From: Lachnospiraceae bacterium
Lineage (GTDB): Bacteria > Bacillota > Clostridia > Lachnospirales > Lachnospiraceae
Assembly: GCA_021199235.1 (NCBI GenBank)
Contig: JAJQIL010000030.1
Location: 35,296 to 99,295 of the forward strand
DNA: 64,000 nt
Direction: 5' to 3'
Shown: piece after piece, positions 1 to 7,927 of the stretch
Layout of the letters: every line of letters begins with the position of its first letter
How positions within the stretch are numbered: position 1 is the first letter of the stretch
Position numbers and translations under genes: made by a program
The notes under the pieces: model-generated
What the model was told of the DNA's origin: nothing
Seen by the model: the letters and a program-made list of their open reading frames with translations, nothing else
Databases searched by the model: none

Positions 1-110
1 AAAGATTTATTGATGCAGCGGATTCATCCGGCCGGGAAAGATTTATTGATGCAGCGGATTCATCCGGCCGGGAAAGATTTATTGATGCAGCAGGAGCATC
101 CCGCTGTACA
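1..110 (+). repeat. 36-nt in-frame tandem repeat inside sbcC
   Basis: A 36-nt unit occurs twice exactly and a third time in part, followed by degenerate copies to about 180. In the sbcC frame it encodes RFIDAADSSGRE repeats, then looser FDAADSSDRAES-like copies. It reaches the window edge, so the full copy number is unknown. Confidence 0.9.
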
Positions 111-1748
111 GGCTCTTTCGATGCAGCAGATTCATCTGACCGGGCAGAATCCTTTGATGCTGCAGGATCGTCCCAACGCTCAGTGACGTCGGATACACTC
201 TCTCAGGAAGCGCTGGATTCTCTGGAGAAAACGGCAGATGAGCTTTCGGAAAAGCAGAAAAATCTCGCGGCAAGAGCGCATGCGGCTGCAGAACTTCTTT
301 CGGCGAAGAGGCAAACGCTGGCAGAAGAGGCGGCGAAGCTGCAGGATGAGCTGAAAGCGGAAACGGCAGACCCTTCGGAGGAGATAGCTGCGGAAACGGC
401 GTATGAATATATCGACGAAATCATCCTTCTGTCGGCTGCCCGAATTAAGGAACAGACCGCTGCGCTGAACACGCAAAAAGAAGAACTGGATCAGAAGCTT
501 TTACAGCTGCAGGGACTTCGGGAAAACCTGCGCGTCGCGGATGAGAAAAAGCAGGAACTTGGCCGGATCGCGGAAGAAGCCAGGCAGAAAAAGGCGGCGG
601 CTTATGCAGGGCTGGAGGGCAGCCGGCAGCGGCGCAGCGCGTTGAATGAGACAGGAAGCTTCGCGACAGCAGCGGAAGCAAAGAAAGCGCTGGCAATTGC
701 TCGAAGCTCCAGACAGGAAAGAGAAGAGGCCGCACACAAAGCCGCGGAAGAAGCAGCGTCTGCCCGGGAACAAAGAGACCGTACGAAGGCGCTGATCCAA
801 AAATATGAGCAGGAAATTCCCACGCAGAGGGCACTTTGCGAAAAAAGAAAACAGAATTACGAGACCGGCATGACGCAGAAAAATATGACCGAGGCCGCAT
901 GGCAGAAGCTTGCCGCGGAGCATGCGCCGGAGGAGGAAACCCGTCTGCGTGAAGAACTGGAGCAGTATACAAAGGGCATCGTTTCTGCCAGAAGCAGGAT
1001 GGAATCCGCCCGCGAGGCGATTGACGGCAGGCCGATGCCGGATCTTGAAAAGCTTCGCGCGGAAGTGGAGGAAGCGGAGGAGCAGCGGACCGCGGCGGAT
1101 CAGCTGTATGCCGGGACCGGAGAAGAGCTTCGGGCGGATGAACGGATGAGAGGAGCCCTGCGCCTGGGACTGAAAGAACGAAGACAGGTGATCGTGGAAC
1201 ATACGCGTCTTGATACGCTTTACCGGCTGGTGTCCGGCAACGTCAAGGACAGCCGTATGGATCTGGAGACTTTTGTGCAGCGCTATTATATGGAACAGAT
1301 CCTCCATGCGGCAAACCGGCGGTTCCTCGAAATGTCCGGCGGGCAGTTCGAGCTTCGCATGGTCGATGCAGAAAAGGCAGGAAAAGGAAAAAACCGCGGC
1401 CTGGATCTGATGGTTTACTCCACCGTGACCGGAAAGGAGCGTGAGATACGCACGCTCTCCGGCGGCGAGTCCTTCATGGCAGCTCTCTCACTGGCACTTG
1501 GCATGGCCGACCAGATCCAGCAGCGCACGGCTGCCATTCATCTGGATATGATGTTCATCGACGAGGGCTTTGGCTCTCTCGACGACCGTTCGCGCAGTCA
1601 GGCTGTCCGCGTCCTCAAGGAGATGGCGGGCAGCGACCGGCTGATCGGCATCATTTCCCATGTGACCGAGCTGAAACAGGAGATCGACGACCAGCTGCTC
1701 GTTACAAAGGACGAGACGGGCAGCCATGTAAAATGGCAGATCAGTTAG
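1..1748 (+). CDS. sbcC: SbcC-type exonuclease subunit, 5' end outside window
   Basis: This is the C-terminal part of the SMC/Rad50-like ATPase subunit of the SbcCD nuclease, which cleaves DNA hairpins and ends. The ORF track starts at a GTG at 183, but the frame is open to base 1, so the gene continues upstream. Most of the visible part is a long Glu/Ala/Lys-rich coiled coil. The ATPase half follows, with signature LSGGESF, Walker B plus D-loop in LDMMFIDEGFGSLDD, and the switch histidine in IISHV. No CxxC zinc hook is visible, so it lies upstream or is absent. The first 35 or so residues are an in-frame 12-residue tandem repeat, which is odd for this family. sbcD is expected upstream. The family call is firm. 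Confidence 0.9.
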   Translation, partial: RFIDAADSSGRERFIDAADSSGRERFIDAAGASRCTGSFDAADSSDRAESFDAAGSSQRSVTSDTLSQEALDSLEKTADELSEKQKNLAARAHAAAELLSAKRQTLAEEAAKLQDELKAETADPSEEIAAETAYEYIDEIILLSAARIKEQTAALNTQKEELDQKLLQLQGLRENLRVADEKKQELGRIAEEARQKKAAAYAGLEGSRQRRSALNETGSFATAAEAKKALAIARSSRQEREEAAHKAAEEAASAREQRDRTKALIQKYEQEIPTQRALCEKRKQNYETGMTQKNMTEAAWQKLAAEHAPEEETRLREELEQYTKGIVSARSRMESAREAIDGRPMPDLEKLRAEVEEAEEQRTAADQLYAGTGEELRADERMRGALRLGLKERRQVIVEHTRLDTLYRLVSGNVKDSRMDLETFVQRYYMEQILHAANRRFLEMSGGQFELRMVDAEKAGKGKNRGLDLMVYSTVTGKEREIRTLSGGESFMAALSLALGMADQIQQRTAAIHLDMMFIDEGFGSLDDRSRSQAVRVLKEMAGSDRLIGIISHVTELKQEIDDQLLVTKDETGSHVKWQIS

Positions 1749-1764
1749 CGACAGAACAGATGAT

Positions 1765-1960
1765 AATCGAGTAGGAGGCGGCTTGTCGGCTCCTACTCGC
1801 CAGCGCGGGCCGGGTGCAGCTTTAGCTGCAAAATACTTCGCCCGGCCCTGCGCATAAACAGAATCATCCCCGCATATATTTGTTAACGTGAGCTGAAGGG
1901 ATTTTCGCTGCTTGCAGCAGAAAATCACAAGGTCTGGCGAGCAGCTGTGCTGCGAGAAAT
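1765..1960. repeat. cluster of intergenic hairpins after sbcC
   Basis: Several perfect or near-perfect inverted repeats follow sbcC. They are GAGTAGGAG with CTCCTACTC, a GC-rich arm pair GGGCCGGG/CCCGGCCC enclosing GCAGC-TTTA-GCTGC, and ATTTTC-GCTGC-TT-GCAGC-AGAAAAT. None has a clear T-run, so they are not simple terminators. They belong to the short hairpin class seen elsewhere in this window. Confidence 0.6.
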
Positions 1961-1988
1961 GACAGGGAATCTATGCGGGGGTATTTTT

Positions 1989-3128
1989 ATGTCCGAATAC
2001 AGGAGATTTGTAGCCTATTTTTATGAATATGCAGGTGGGAAAAAGCAGCAGAACGCAGGCTTTGCCAAGGTAGAGCTGCGGGACGGAATGTGGCGGATCC
2101 TGTTTCGGCTGACCATACCGGATGCGCCGGAACCGCCTCTGCAGGTCTATGGTTTTGTCCGTGAAAATGAATATCTGCACGGCTTTTTGCTGGGAACAAT
2201 GACTTCTGGCGGGACCGTGCCGGAAGAATGGGCCTGGCGTGCCGATACGCCGGTTGGTCTGGGAAAATATTATTTTGGAGAGATGAATGGCATACGGATA
2301 GAAAGCGGTGAGGGCAGAAGCTTTTTTACCGTCTGGGATGACGAAGCCGTGGTTCCGGAACGCTTTGTTTTTGAGATGCCGCAGTATGAAACGGTAATTC
2401 GGGAAGAAGAGGAACCGCAGCTGTCAGAAAAACCGGAGCAGCCGTCACGTCCGGCAGAACCGTCGCAACCGGAGGTACCGGAGCAGCCGTCACGTCCGGC
2501 AGAACCGTCGCAACCGGAGATACCGGAGCAGCCGCCACGTCCGGCGGAGCCGTCGCAACCGGAGATACCGATACAGCCATCACAGCCGGAAATACCGACA
2601 CCGGGGGCAGCTGAAATGCCTGCGCCGCAGATTACGGAACTGCCGCAGCAGGAAAGTCCCATGGTGTCAGAACCGAATGTGCCGGAACTGCCGCCGCAGA
2701 TGCCGGCCGAAATGTTTTTGCCCCGCTCAAAGAAAAATGAACATCAACAGAATCCTGCCGAAAATCTCCTTCAAAGCCGTCAGAGATTCCGCCCGTTTCA
2801 GGATGGGGAATTTACCGACTGTGTGCAGATCAGGCTGTGCGATATCCTGCCGCTCCAGCAGGAAAACTGGAAGGTGGGCAGAAGCAATTTCCTGCAGCAT
2901 GGCTATTATCTGTACCGCCATCTTCTGCTGGGCAGGACGAAGGACGGCGATTACATACTCGGTGTGCCGGGGATGCGCAATCAGCAGGAGGAATATATGG
3001 CGCAGACCTTTGGCTATGATCACTTCAAGCAGTCGGCCGCGAGCGGTTCCGGCCGGAGGTTTGGCTACTGGTACCGGATCTTAAGAGAGCCGGAGCAGGA
3101 CTTTGTATCCGCTGCGAGAATTATATGA
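1989..3128 (+). CDS. DUF6128-type protein with proline-rich repeat linker
   Basis: The start is the ATG at 1989 (MSEYRRF) behind GGGGG, not the upstream 1947 codon of the track. The N-terminal 140 or so residues form a beta-rich domain. A linker of about 120 residues rich in Pro, Glu and Gln follows, with three 15-residue repeats built on PEQPSRPAEPSQPE. The C-terminal domain (CVQIRLCDILPL, GYYLYRHLLLGR, YILGVPG) matches what I know of DUF6128 proteins of Lachnospiraceae. Their function is unknown. There is no signal peptide or membrane segment, so it should be cytoplasmic. The DUF assignment is from recall. Confidence 0.75.
   Translation: MSEYRRFVAYFYEYAGGKKQQNAGFAKVELRDGMWRILFRLTIPDAPEPPLQVYGFVRENEYLHGFLLGTMTSGGTVPEEWAWRADTPVGLGKYYFGEMNGIRIESGEGRSFFTVWDDEAVVPERFVFEMPQYETVIREEEEPQLSEKPEQPSRPAEPSQPEVPEQPSRPAEPSQPEIPEQPPRPAEPSQPEIPIQPSQPEIPTPGAAEMPAPQITELPQQESPMVSEPNVPELPPQMPAEMFLPRSKKNEHQQNPAENLLQSRQRFRPFQDGEFTDCVQIRLCDILPLQQENWKVGRSNFLQHGYYLYRHLLLGRTKDGDYILGVPGMRNQQEEYMAQTFGYDHFKQSAASGSGRRFGYWYRILREPEQDFVSAARII
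2433..2567 (+). repeat. 45-nt tandem repeat, three units
   Basis: Three 45-nt units encode the PEQPSRPAEPSQPE linker of the DUF6128 protein. The units differ at only a few positions, which suggests recent expansion. A shortened fourth unit follows. Confidence 0.85.
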
Positions 3129-3153
3129 AAACAGGCATATGGGGGAAATCAAA

Positions 3154-3531
3154 ATGGAGACGATGCGCGGGCGTGGGAAAACTATCGGGAGGGTTGTTGG
3201 AGCGCTGACTGTTTCTTTTCTGGCAACCGTGATTCTGTTGCTGGGATTTGCGTTTTTACTTCTGAAACTGCAGCTGACTGCGGGACAGACAGAGATCGGC
3301 ATCCTGGTGATCTATGTGCTTTCCTGCTTTGCGGGAGGCTTATATGGTGGGAAAAAGGCGGACAGACGCAAATTCCTGTGGGGGCTGCTGACAGGCGTGT
3401 TGTATTTCCTGCTTCTTCTGGCGATATCCGGAATGGGAGAGGAAGCGCTGCAGCCGCAGCTGACAAGAACGTTTCTTTCACTGGTACTGTGTGCGCTCGG
3501 CGGGACGCTGGGCGGGATGCTGGCCGGGTGA
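3154..3531 (+). CDS. small four-TM membrane protein, TIGR04086/YrzE-like
   Basis: The protein has about 125 residues and four hydrophobic segments (VSFLATVILLLGFAFLLL, IGILVIYVLSCFAGGLY, FLWGLLTGVLYFLLLLAI, FLSLVLCALGGTLGGMLAG). The ATG at 3154 follows GGGGGAAATC, a better start than the 3103 codon of the track. The length, topology and glycine-rich last helix fit the TIGR04086 family of Firmicute membrane proteins, which has no known function. It starts 25 nt after the DUF6128 gene and probably shares its transcript. Confidence 0.65.
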   Translation: METMRGRGKTIGRVVGALTVSFLATVILLLGFAFLLLKLQLTAGQTEIGILVIYVLSCFAGGLYGGKKADRRKFLWGLLTGVLYFLLLLAISGMGEEALQPQLTRTFLSLVLCALGGTLGGMLAG

Positions 3532-3541
3532 AAAGTACTGT

Positions 3542-3570
3542 TTGACAATATGCAAGGTATGCGGTATAGT
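3542..3570 (+). promoter_or_regulatory. sigma-A promoter of the thiT leader
   Basis: TTGACA and TATAGT are separated by exactly 17 nt, about 40 nt before the TPP aptamer. Confidence 0.85.
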
Positions 3571-3602
3571 AATCCCAGTTCATCGGTTGTTATGCCGATG
3601 CA

Positions 3603-3700
3603 ACAATAACATCCGCTAGGGGAGCACATCGCTGAGACTGAGTCCGTATGGACTCTGACCCTTAACACTTGACCCGGGTAATACCGGCGTAAGGAAGCAC
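3603..3700 (+). promoter_or_regulatory. TPP riboswitch (THI element)
   Basis: The conserved TPP aptamer blocks appear in order: CTAGGGGAGC, GCTGAGACTGAG, GACTCTGACCCTTAACACTTGA, CCGGGTAATACCGGCGTAAGGAAGC. It lies between a strong promoter and the thiamine transporter gene. The expression platform is probably the hairpin at 3812-3843. Confidence 0.95.
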
Positions 3701-3811
3701 ATATACCTGTTACGGACGAGAAAAATACGGCATTCGAAGAGACGAAAGAGGCTTGACTTTTTTGATTCGCAAAGTTGTACGGAATCGTTCAGACAGGGAC
3801 GCTCGATGTGA

Positions 3812-3843
3812 TTCCTCCTTGCGCAGAAAAAGGAGGATTTTTT
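3812..3843 (+). promoter_or_regulatory. hairpin over the thiT ribosome binding site
   Basis: ATTCCTCCTT pairs with AAGGAGGAT and is followed by six T residues that run into the ATG at 3844. The same hairpin can sequester the AGGAGG ribosome binding site and has terminator-like features. It is therefore the likely OFF structure of the TPP switch. Confidence 0.7.
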
Positions 3844-4503
3844 ATGTCTATTGTAACTGCAGACGGTGGCCTGACCACCCTCGGATACGCCCTTTGCGCC
3901 ATTGCCGCGATCGTGCTGGTGCTGGTGGCGTCATTCTTTCACAGCAAAGCCGATTCCGGCAAAAAAATGTCCACAAAGCAGCTGGTGTATTGCGCGATGG
4001 CGATGGCACTCGCGTTCGTCACCTCGTATATCAAGCTGTTTCACCTGCCCTACGGCGGCTCCGTGACCCTGTTCAGTATGCTGTTCATCTGCCTGATCGG
4101 CAACTGGTATGGCGTAAAAGTCGGTATCCTGACCGGTCTGGCTTACGGAATTCTTCAGTTCCTGCAGGAACCGTACGTGCTGAGCTTTTTCCAGGTGTGC
4201 TGCGACTACGTGCTTGCCTTCGCGGGACTCGGTCTGGCCGGTGTATTCTGGAAATCCAAAAACGGACTGGTCAAGGGCTACATACTCGGCATCCTCGTGC
4301 GCGGTGCGTTCCATTCACTGGGAGGCTATCTGTACTGGATGGACTATATGCCGGAGAACTTCCCGCAGGCATTTTCGGCACTGTACCCGATTATCTATAA
4401 CTACTCCTACATCCTGCTGGAGGGTGTGATAACAGTCATCATTATCTCACTTCCGCCGGTTGCGAAAGCACTGCAGACGGTGAAGGAGAGCGCAGTGAAA
4501 TAA
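3844..4503 (+). CDS. thiT: thiamine transporter ThiT (ECF S component)
   Basis: ThiT binds thiamine in the membrane and works with the shared ECF energising module, which is not in this window. The ATG at 3844 directly follows AAGGAGGATTTTTT; the track start at 3775 has no RBS. The protein has about 219 residues and six hydrophobic segments. It shows the family's YWMDYMPENFPQ and NYSYILLEG blocks near the C-terminus, which carry aromatic and acidic ligand-binding residues in known ThiT. An extra N-terminal helix (TLGYALCAIAAIVLVLVASFF) makes it a little longer than usual. The TPP riboswitch upstream independently supports the thiamine role. Confidence 0.93.
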   Translation: MSIVTADGGLTTLGYALCAIAAIVLVLVASFFHSKADSGKKMSTKQLVYCAMAMALAFVTSYIKLFHLPYGGSVTLFSMLFICLIGNWYGVKVGILTGLAYGILQFLQEPYVLSFFQVCCDYVLAFAGLGLAGVFWKSKNGLVKGYILGILVRGAFHSLGGYLYWMDYMPENFPQAFSALYPIIYNYSYILLEGVITVIIISLPPVAKALQTVKESAVK

Positions 4504-4557
4504 AATGGAATTTTGCGCATAGAATAACAAAGTGAGGTTATAGAATTATATTTGGTA

Positions 4558-4601
4558 ATGTCATGTGGAATGTTTTTCTTCACATGACATTATTTTTTTG
4601 T
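4558..4601 (+). terminator. terminator after thiT
   Basis: AATGTCATGTG and CACATGACATT form a perfect 11-bp stem followed by ATTTTTTTG. Confidence 0.85.
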
Positions 4602-4728
4602 TATACTATTAAAAAGTCTTTATATTTTGTTATAACCGACAGACGTAAAGTTAAAATCAGGACATATCGGAACAAACGACAGAGGAACATTTGGACAGCT
4701 TTCTGGAACGAAAGGAGGAACCGCAGGT

Positions 4729-4998
4729 ATGGCAAACGAGGCAACATTATATGTTAAAATGGATGCAGATATCAAAGAACGGGCGGAACTTTTATATAAG
4801 CGTATGGGAACATCATTGGCAGAGGGAGTAAGAATGTTTACGGTTCAGAGCCTTGAAGTGAACGGAATTCCTTTTTCGGCTCATGTATCTCCAAAGAAAA
4901 ACGGTGTGCGTATTGGGGCTGCTGAAGGTATGTTTAAAACACCGGAAAATATCGATGCTGATAATGATGAAATTGCTAAATTATTCGGAGGTGAGTAA
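4729..4998 (+). CDS. VapB/RelB-type antitoxin
   Basis: This 89-residue protein starts at an ATG behind AAAGGAGG. Residues 1-50 (TLYVKMDADIKERAELLYKRMG, SLAEGVRMF) look like the RelB/DinJ ribbon-helix-helix domain that binds DNA. The charged tail (NIDADNDEIAKLFGGE) should wrap the toxin. Its TAA overlaps the toxin ATG as TAATG, so the pair is translationally coupled. By family knowledge it neutralises the PIN toxin and represses its own promoter. Base composition is more AT-rich than the neighbours, which suggests acquisition. Confidence 0.85.
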   Translation: MANEATLYVKMDADIKERAELLYKRMGTSLAEGVRMFTVQSLEVNGIPFSAHVSPKKNGVRIGAAEGMFKTPENIDADNDEIAKLFGGE

Positions 4999-5402
4999 TG
5001 CGGTTTTTACTGGATACACATATTCTTTTATGGGCATTGACAAATGATTCGAAGCTTCCTGAGCAGGCAAGAGAATTTATTTCCGACGAGAAAAATGATA
5101 TTTTTTACAGCACGGCCTCGGTTTGGGAGGTGTCGATAAAGCACTCATTGCATTCGGATATTATGCCAGTCTCAGGGAAAAACCTTTCGGATTATTGTGT
5201 AAAAGCCGGTTATGAGATGCTGTGCATTCGAGATGATCACGTATACGCATTGGAAACATTAACAAGAGAAGAAAATGCCCCTCGTCATAATGATCCGTTT
5301 GATCGTATTATGATTGCACAGGCGAAGACAGAAAAAATGGTATTTATTACACATGATTCGTTGCTTTCTTATTATAATGAGGCCTGTGTAATGCATGTTT
5401 GA
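4998..5402 (+). CDS. PIN-domain RNase toxin, VapC (Sll0205-like)
   Basis: This 134-residue single PIN domain is expected to cleave RNA when freed from the antitoxin. The acidic metal-site blocks are visible: LLDTHILLW at the N-terminus, SVWEVSIK in the middle, and DPFDRIMIAQA and FITHDSLL near the C-terminus. Length and motifs match the Sll0205-like subgroup. It overlaps the antitoxin by one base. Unlike the two cassettes at 43.5 and 54.6 kb, I find no duplicated gene end beside this pair. Confidence 0.88.
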   Translation: MRFLLDTHILLWALTNDSKLPEQAREFISDEKNDIFYSTASVWEVSIKHSLHSDIMPVSGKNLSDYCVKAGYEMLCIRDDHVYALETLTREENAPRHNDPFDRIMIAQAKTEKMVFITHDSLLSYYNEACVMHV

Positions 5403-5428
5403 ACACCATTTTACAGACGACATATACT

Positions 5429-5463
5429 GCGCGGCTCTTATCAGAGATAGTGTCAGAGCCGCA
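5429..5463. terminator. hairpin at the nrdG 3' end
   Basis: GCGGCTCT and AGAGCCGC form an inverted repeat around the nrdG stop, facing vapC. It could end transcription from both sides, but it has no strong T-run. Confidence 0.45.
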
Positions 5464-5938
5464 GATGAATAATCCTCTGGTTCCGGCTGCCGCGGAACTG
5501 CAGCGAGATGTCCTTTTCCGCTTCGATGAACTCGCCGTCGACGAGCACATCAATATAAGAAAGCATTTCCTGCGTCACATCCGTGAACACGCGGCCGCCG
5601 GGGATCAGGTCGGCGTCATACAAATATCCGGTGTAGCACCAGATATCCTTATCAGGATAGTGCTCCCGGATTTTTTTCATGAGGGCCGTGACAACCGGCT
5701 GATTTTCCGGCTCAAACGGTTCGCCGCCCAGCGCGGTAAAGCCCTGGATATAATCGGGTTTCAGGGCTTCCAGAATTTCATCGACAGTCTCGTCGGTGAA
5801 CGGCTGTCCAAATCCAAAATCCCAGGTTTCAGCATTGAAGCAGCCTTTGCAATGGTGACGGCATCCCGATACAAAAAGTGAGACCCGGACGCCCGGACCG
5901 TCAGCGATGTCATTTTTTTTGATATTTCCATAGTTCAT
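5453..5938 (-). CDS. nrdG: anaerobic RNR activating enzyme NrdG
   Basis: This radical SAM enzyme makes the glycyl radical on NrdD. The [4Fe-4S] motif CRHHCKGC sits near residue 30, followed by the GGEP motif in TALGGEPFEPEN. The 161-residue form starting MNYGNIKKND at 5938 has an upstream GAGG and is the usual family length; the track extends it by 49 residues without support. nrdD is 3.3 kb away on the same strand. In many Firmicutes the two are adjacent, so the intervening plus-strand genes look inserted. Confidence 0.93.
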   Translation of the reverse strand: MNYGNIKKNDIADGPGVRVSLFVSGCRHHCKGCFNAETWDFGFGQPFTDETVDEILEALKPDYIQGFTALGGEPFEPENQPVVTALMKKIREHYPDKDIWCYTGYLYDADLIPGGRVFTDVTQEMLSYIDVLVDGEFIEAEKDISLQFRGSRNQRIIHLRL

Positions 5939-6085
5939 AACATGGTTCCTCATACGGTTCTTCTTTCCTGCGTAATAACTGTGTTTATCATAGAGATTCC
6001 GGTACAAACTGTCAAGCGTTTTTGCTTCATAAAATCGGATGCGTTTTTGGCTCATAAGGCCGGATGCTGTTACGAAAAAATGCAC

Positions 6086-6119
6086 TTGACATTTTGCTAA
6101 AAATGTAGTAAGTTAGCAA
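6086..6119 (+). promoter_or_regulatory. promoter and putative BlaI-type operator
   Basis: TTGACA is followed 17 nt later by TAAGTT. The inverted repeat TTGCTAA / TTAGCAA covers the spacer and -10, with ATGTAGTAA between the arms, which resembles BlaI/MecI operator half-sites. Autoregulation by the downstream repressor is inferred. Confidence 0.6.
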
Positions 6120-6192
6120 TATAGAAAAACGAAACGGCCGCTAATTACTTTCGGCGAAAGATATACGATTCGCTGCTGTACAGAGGAAGGAT

Positions 6193-6582
6193 ATGAGAGA
6201 AATGATTCATGAAACATTAAGCAACAGTGAGACTTATATTATGAAGGTGATCTGGTCCGGGGAGGAAGACATTTCGGTGATGGAGCTGGTTGACGGGCTG
6301 CGGGAGCGATATGACAAAGATTATCAGCGTTCCACGATTGCTACTTTTCTGATTCGGCTGGCCAGCAAAGGCTTTGTCAGTACCTATAAAAAAAAGAAAT
6401 ACGCATATGTCCATGCGGAAGTGAGCGAGGCGGAATATAAGACTTATATTGCTCAAAATGAGACGGATTTCTGGTTTTCAGGGAGACCGTCCGAGTACTT
6501 CGCGGCGCTGTGCAGTTCAAAGGAGCTGACAAAGGACGAGATTGAACGGATTCGGGGGATGCTCGATGGGATGGATCATTAA
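6193..6582 (+). CDS. BlaI/MecI-family winged-helix repressor
   Basis: The 129-residue protein has the BlaI layout: an N-terminal winged helix (SNSETYIMKVIWSGEEDISVMELVDGL, STIATFLIRLASKGFV) and a C-terminal dimerisation and cleavage region. It starts at an ATG behind GAGGAAGG. The next gene encodes an M56 peptidase whose start overlaps this one by 17 nt. In known systems the sensor peptidase triggers repressor cleavage and relieves transcription. Targets are probably this operon, including the secreted protein downstream. No beta-lactamase gene is visible. Confidence 0.88.
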   Translation: MREMIHETLSNSETYIMKVIWSGEEDISVMELVDGLRERYDKDYQRSTIATFLIRLASKGFVSTYKKKKYAYVHAEVSEAEYKTYIAQNETDFWFSGRPSEYFAALCSSKELTKDEIERIRGMLDGMDH

Positions 6583-7855
6583 TCTGACAGCGGCAATCCT
6601 TCTGACAGAGCTGACCGGGAGTACGCTTTTGATCTGTTGGTATTTTACAGGGCGTATTCTGGATAAGAAGGGATATCTGAATATCCTCTATCCGTTTTTA
6701 AAGCTGATTGCGTTTTTCTTTCTGTGCCCGGTCTCCTTTCTGGTTCTGTGGATTGCCGGCCACAACCGGCCCGGCTGGGGCGGCGTTCTGTTCCGGCCGA
6801 CTCCGACGATCAGCATCTGGGCAAGGGCGGCTGCCGTTATCTGGGGGATTGGATCGTTGATTATGTTTGTGTATTGCGCAGGCGGGGCAGTTCGGGGCAG
6901 GAGGCTGGTAAAGGCACGGATTCGCTGTGACAGGGAACGTCAGGAGCTTTTTGAACGGGTATGCAGGGAGACCGGGGTTGCAATTGGAAAAGTAACGCTG
7001 TGCGAGAGCTATCAGGTTCCTGTGCCGATGATCACGGGATTGATTCATCCGGTGATCTTACTGCCTGCGGAGGAATACACAGAACCCGGGCTGCGAATGA
7101 TTCTGATTCACGAACTGGTGCATTACAGGCACAGGGATTTATGGCTGAAAGCCGCGGCTTCTCTGATTTTGGTGATTGGCTGGTTCAACCCGTTTGTCTG
7201 GCTTTACTGCTCACTTGTAGAGCGATGGACGGAATATGCGTGTGATTACACGGCCTGCGGGCTTGTCGGCGACACGAAAGAGTATTTTGAAGTGATTTTA
7301 AAAATGGCTCAAAAGGCGGGGGCTATTAGAAGCTATCTGTCGGCGTCTCTCTTTGAGAATACGCACGAGCTGGTACGCAGAGTCAGCAGAATGGCGGAAT
7401 ACCGGAAGCTGGAAAAGCCCCGCAGGACAAAGACAATTCGGGCGTGTCTGGCACTGTTGCTGATCAGCATTGCCGCTGTCCTGGCTGTCTCTCTGCGAAT
7501 TGCCGCCCTTTATCAGAAAATTCATGACGAAACCATTTCGCTGCAGGAGGAGAGCGGGACACAGCCATCCTGGTTCACGAGAATAGCGGTAACCGTACCT
7601 GACCAGACCTGGGTATCCTCCGGAACATTTGCCGCTGAAGAAGGCCAGAGCATTGTGGTAAACGGTACAATCTGGCCGTCAGGCGGTCCTGTCAAAATCG
7701 GAATCAGCGGCTCTGACGGGGAAACGCGCTACATCGAAGCTTCCGAAGATTATCTGCAGGAATTCTCCGTCACGGAGACGGATACCTATAGCTTTATTGC
7801 GCAGAATTCCAGTGGAAGCGAGGTGGAAATTACCGGTTATATCTGGTGCTGGTAA
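6566..7855 (+). CDS. BlaR1/MecR1-like M56 sensor metallopeptidase
   Basis: This is a membrane zinc protease with N-terminal TM helices, the catalytic motif in LIHELVHYRHRD, and a further helix near residue 305 (CLALLLISIAAVLAVSL). The start is the ATG at 6566 behind GGGGG. The outside C-terminal part is only about 100 residues of beta-rich sequence ending ITGYIWCW. The roughly 250-residue penicillin-binding sensor domain of true BlaR1 is missing, so beta-lactams are unlikely to be the signal. The neighbouring secreted protein may be the target or ligand partner. Confidence 0.85.
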   Translation: MGWIINLTAAILLTELTGSTLLICWYFTGRILDKKGYLNILYPFLKLIAFFFLCPVSFLVLWIAGHNRPGWGGVLFRPTPTISIWARAAAVIWGIGSLIMFVYCAGGAVRGRRLVKARIRCDRERQELFERVCRETGVAIGKVTLCESYQVPVPMITGLIHPVILLPAEEYTEPGLRMILIHELVHYRHRDLWLKAAASLILVIGWFNPFVWLYCSLVERWTEYACDYTACGLVGDTKEYFEVILKMAQKAGAIRSYLSASLFENTHELVRRVSRMAEYRKLEKPRRTKTIRACLALLLISIAAVLAVSLRIAALYQKIHDETISLQEESGTQPSWFTRIAVTVPDQTWVSSGTFAAEEGQSIVVNGTIWPSGGPVKIGISGSDGETRYIEASEDYLQEFSVTETDTYSFIAQNSSGSEVEITGYIWCW

Positions 7856-7862
7856 ATTTTAA

Positions 7863-7873
7863 GTAACAGTTAC
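7863..7873. repeat. short palindrome GTAACAGTTAC
   Basis: This 11-bp palindrome between blaR1 and the secreted protein consists only of the outer arms of the 27-nt repeat family described elsewhere. It may be a collapsed copy or chance. Confidence 0.35.
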
Positions 7874-7927
7874 AATTTTAAAGAGTGCTCAACGATGCCT
7901 GACAGGAAAAGGAGAGGAGGGATTTGC

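Noticed and set aside
1-110. regular repeats that could suggest a CRISPR array
   Set aside because: The units are directly adjacent without spacers and are in frame with sbcC.
4563-4757. 64-residue ORF before the antitoxin
   Set aside because: It begins inside the thiT terminator and has no RBS.
5399-5881. 160-residue plus-strand ORF after vapC
   Set aside because: It is the shadow of nrdG, whose radical SAM motifs are clear on the minus strand.
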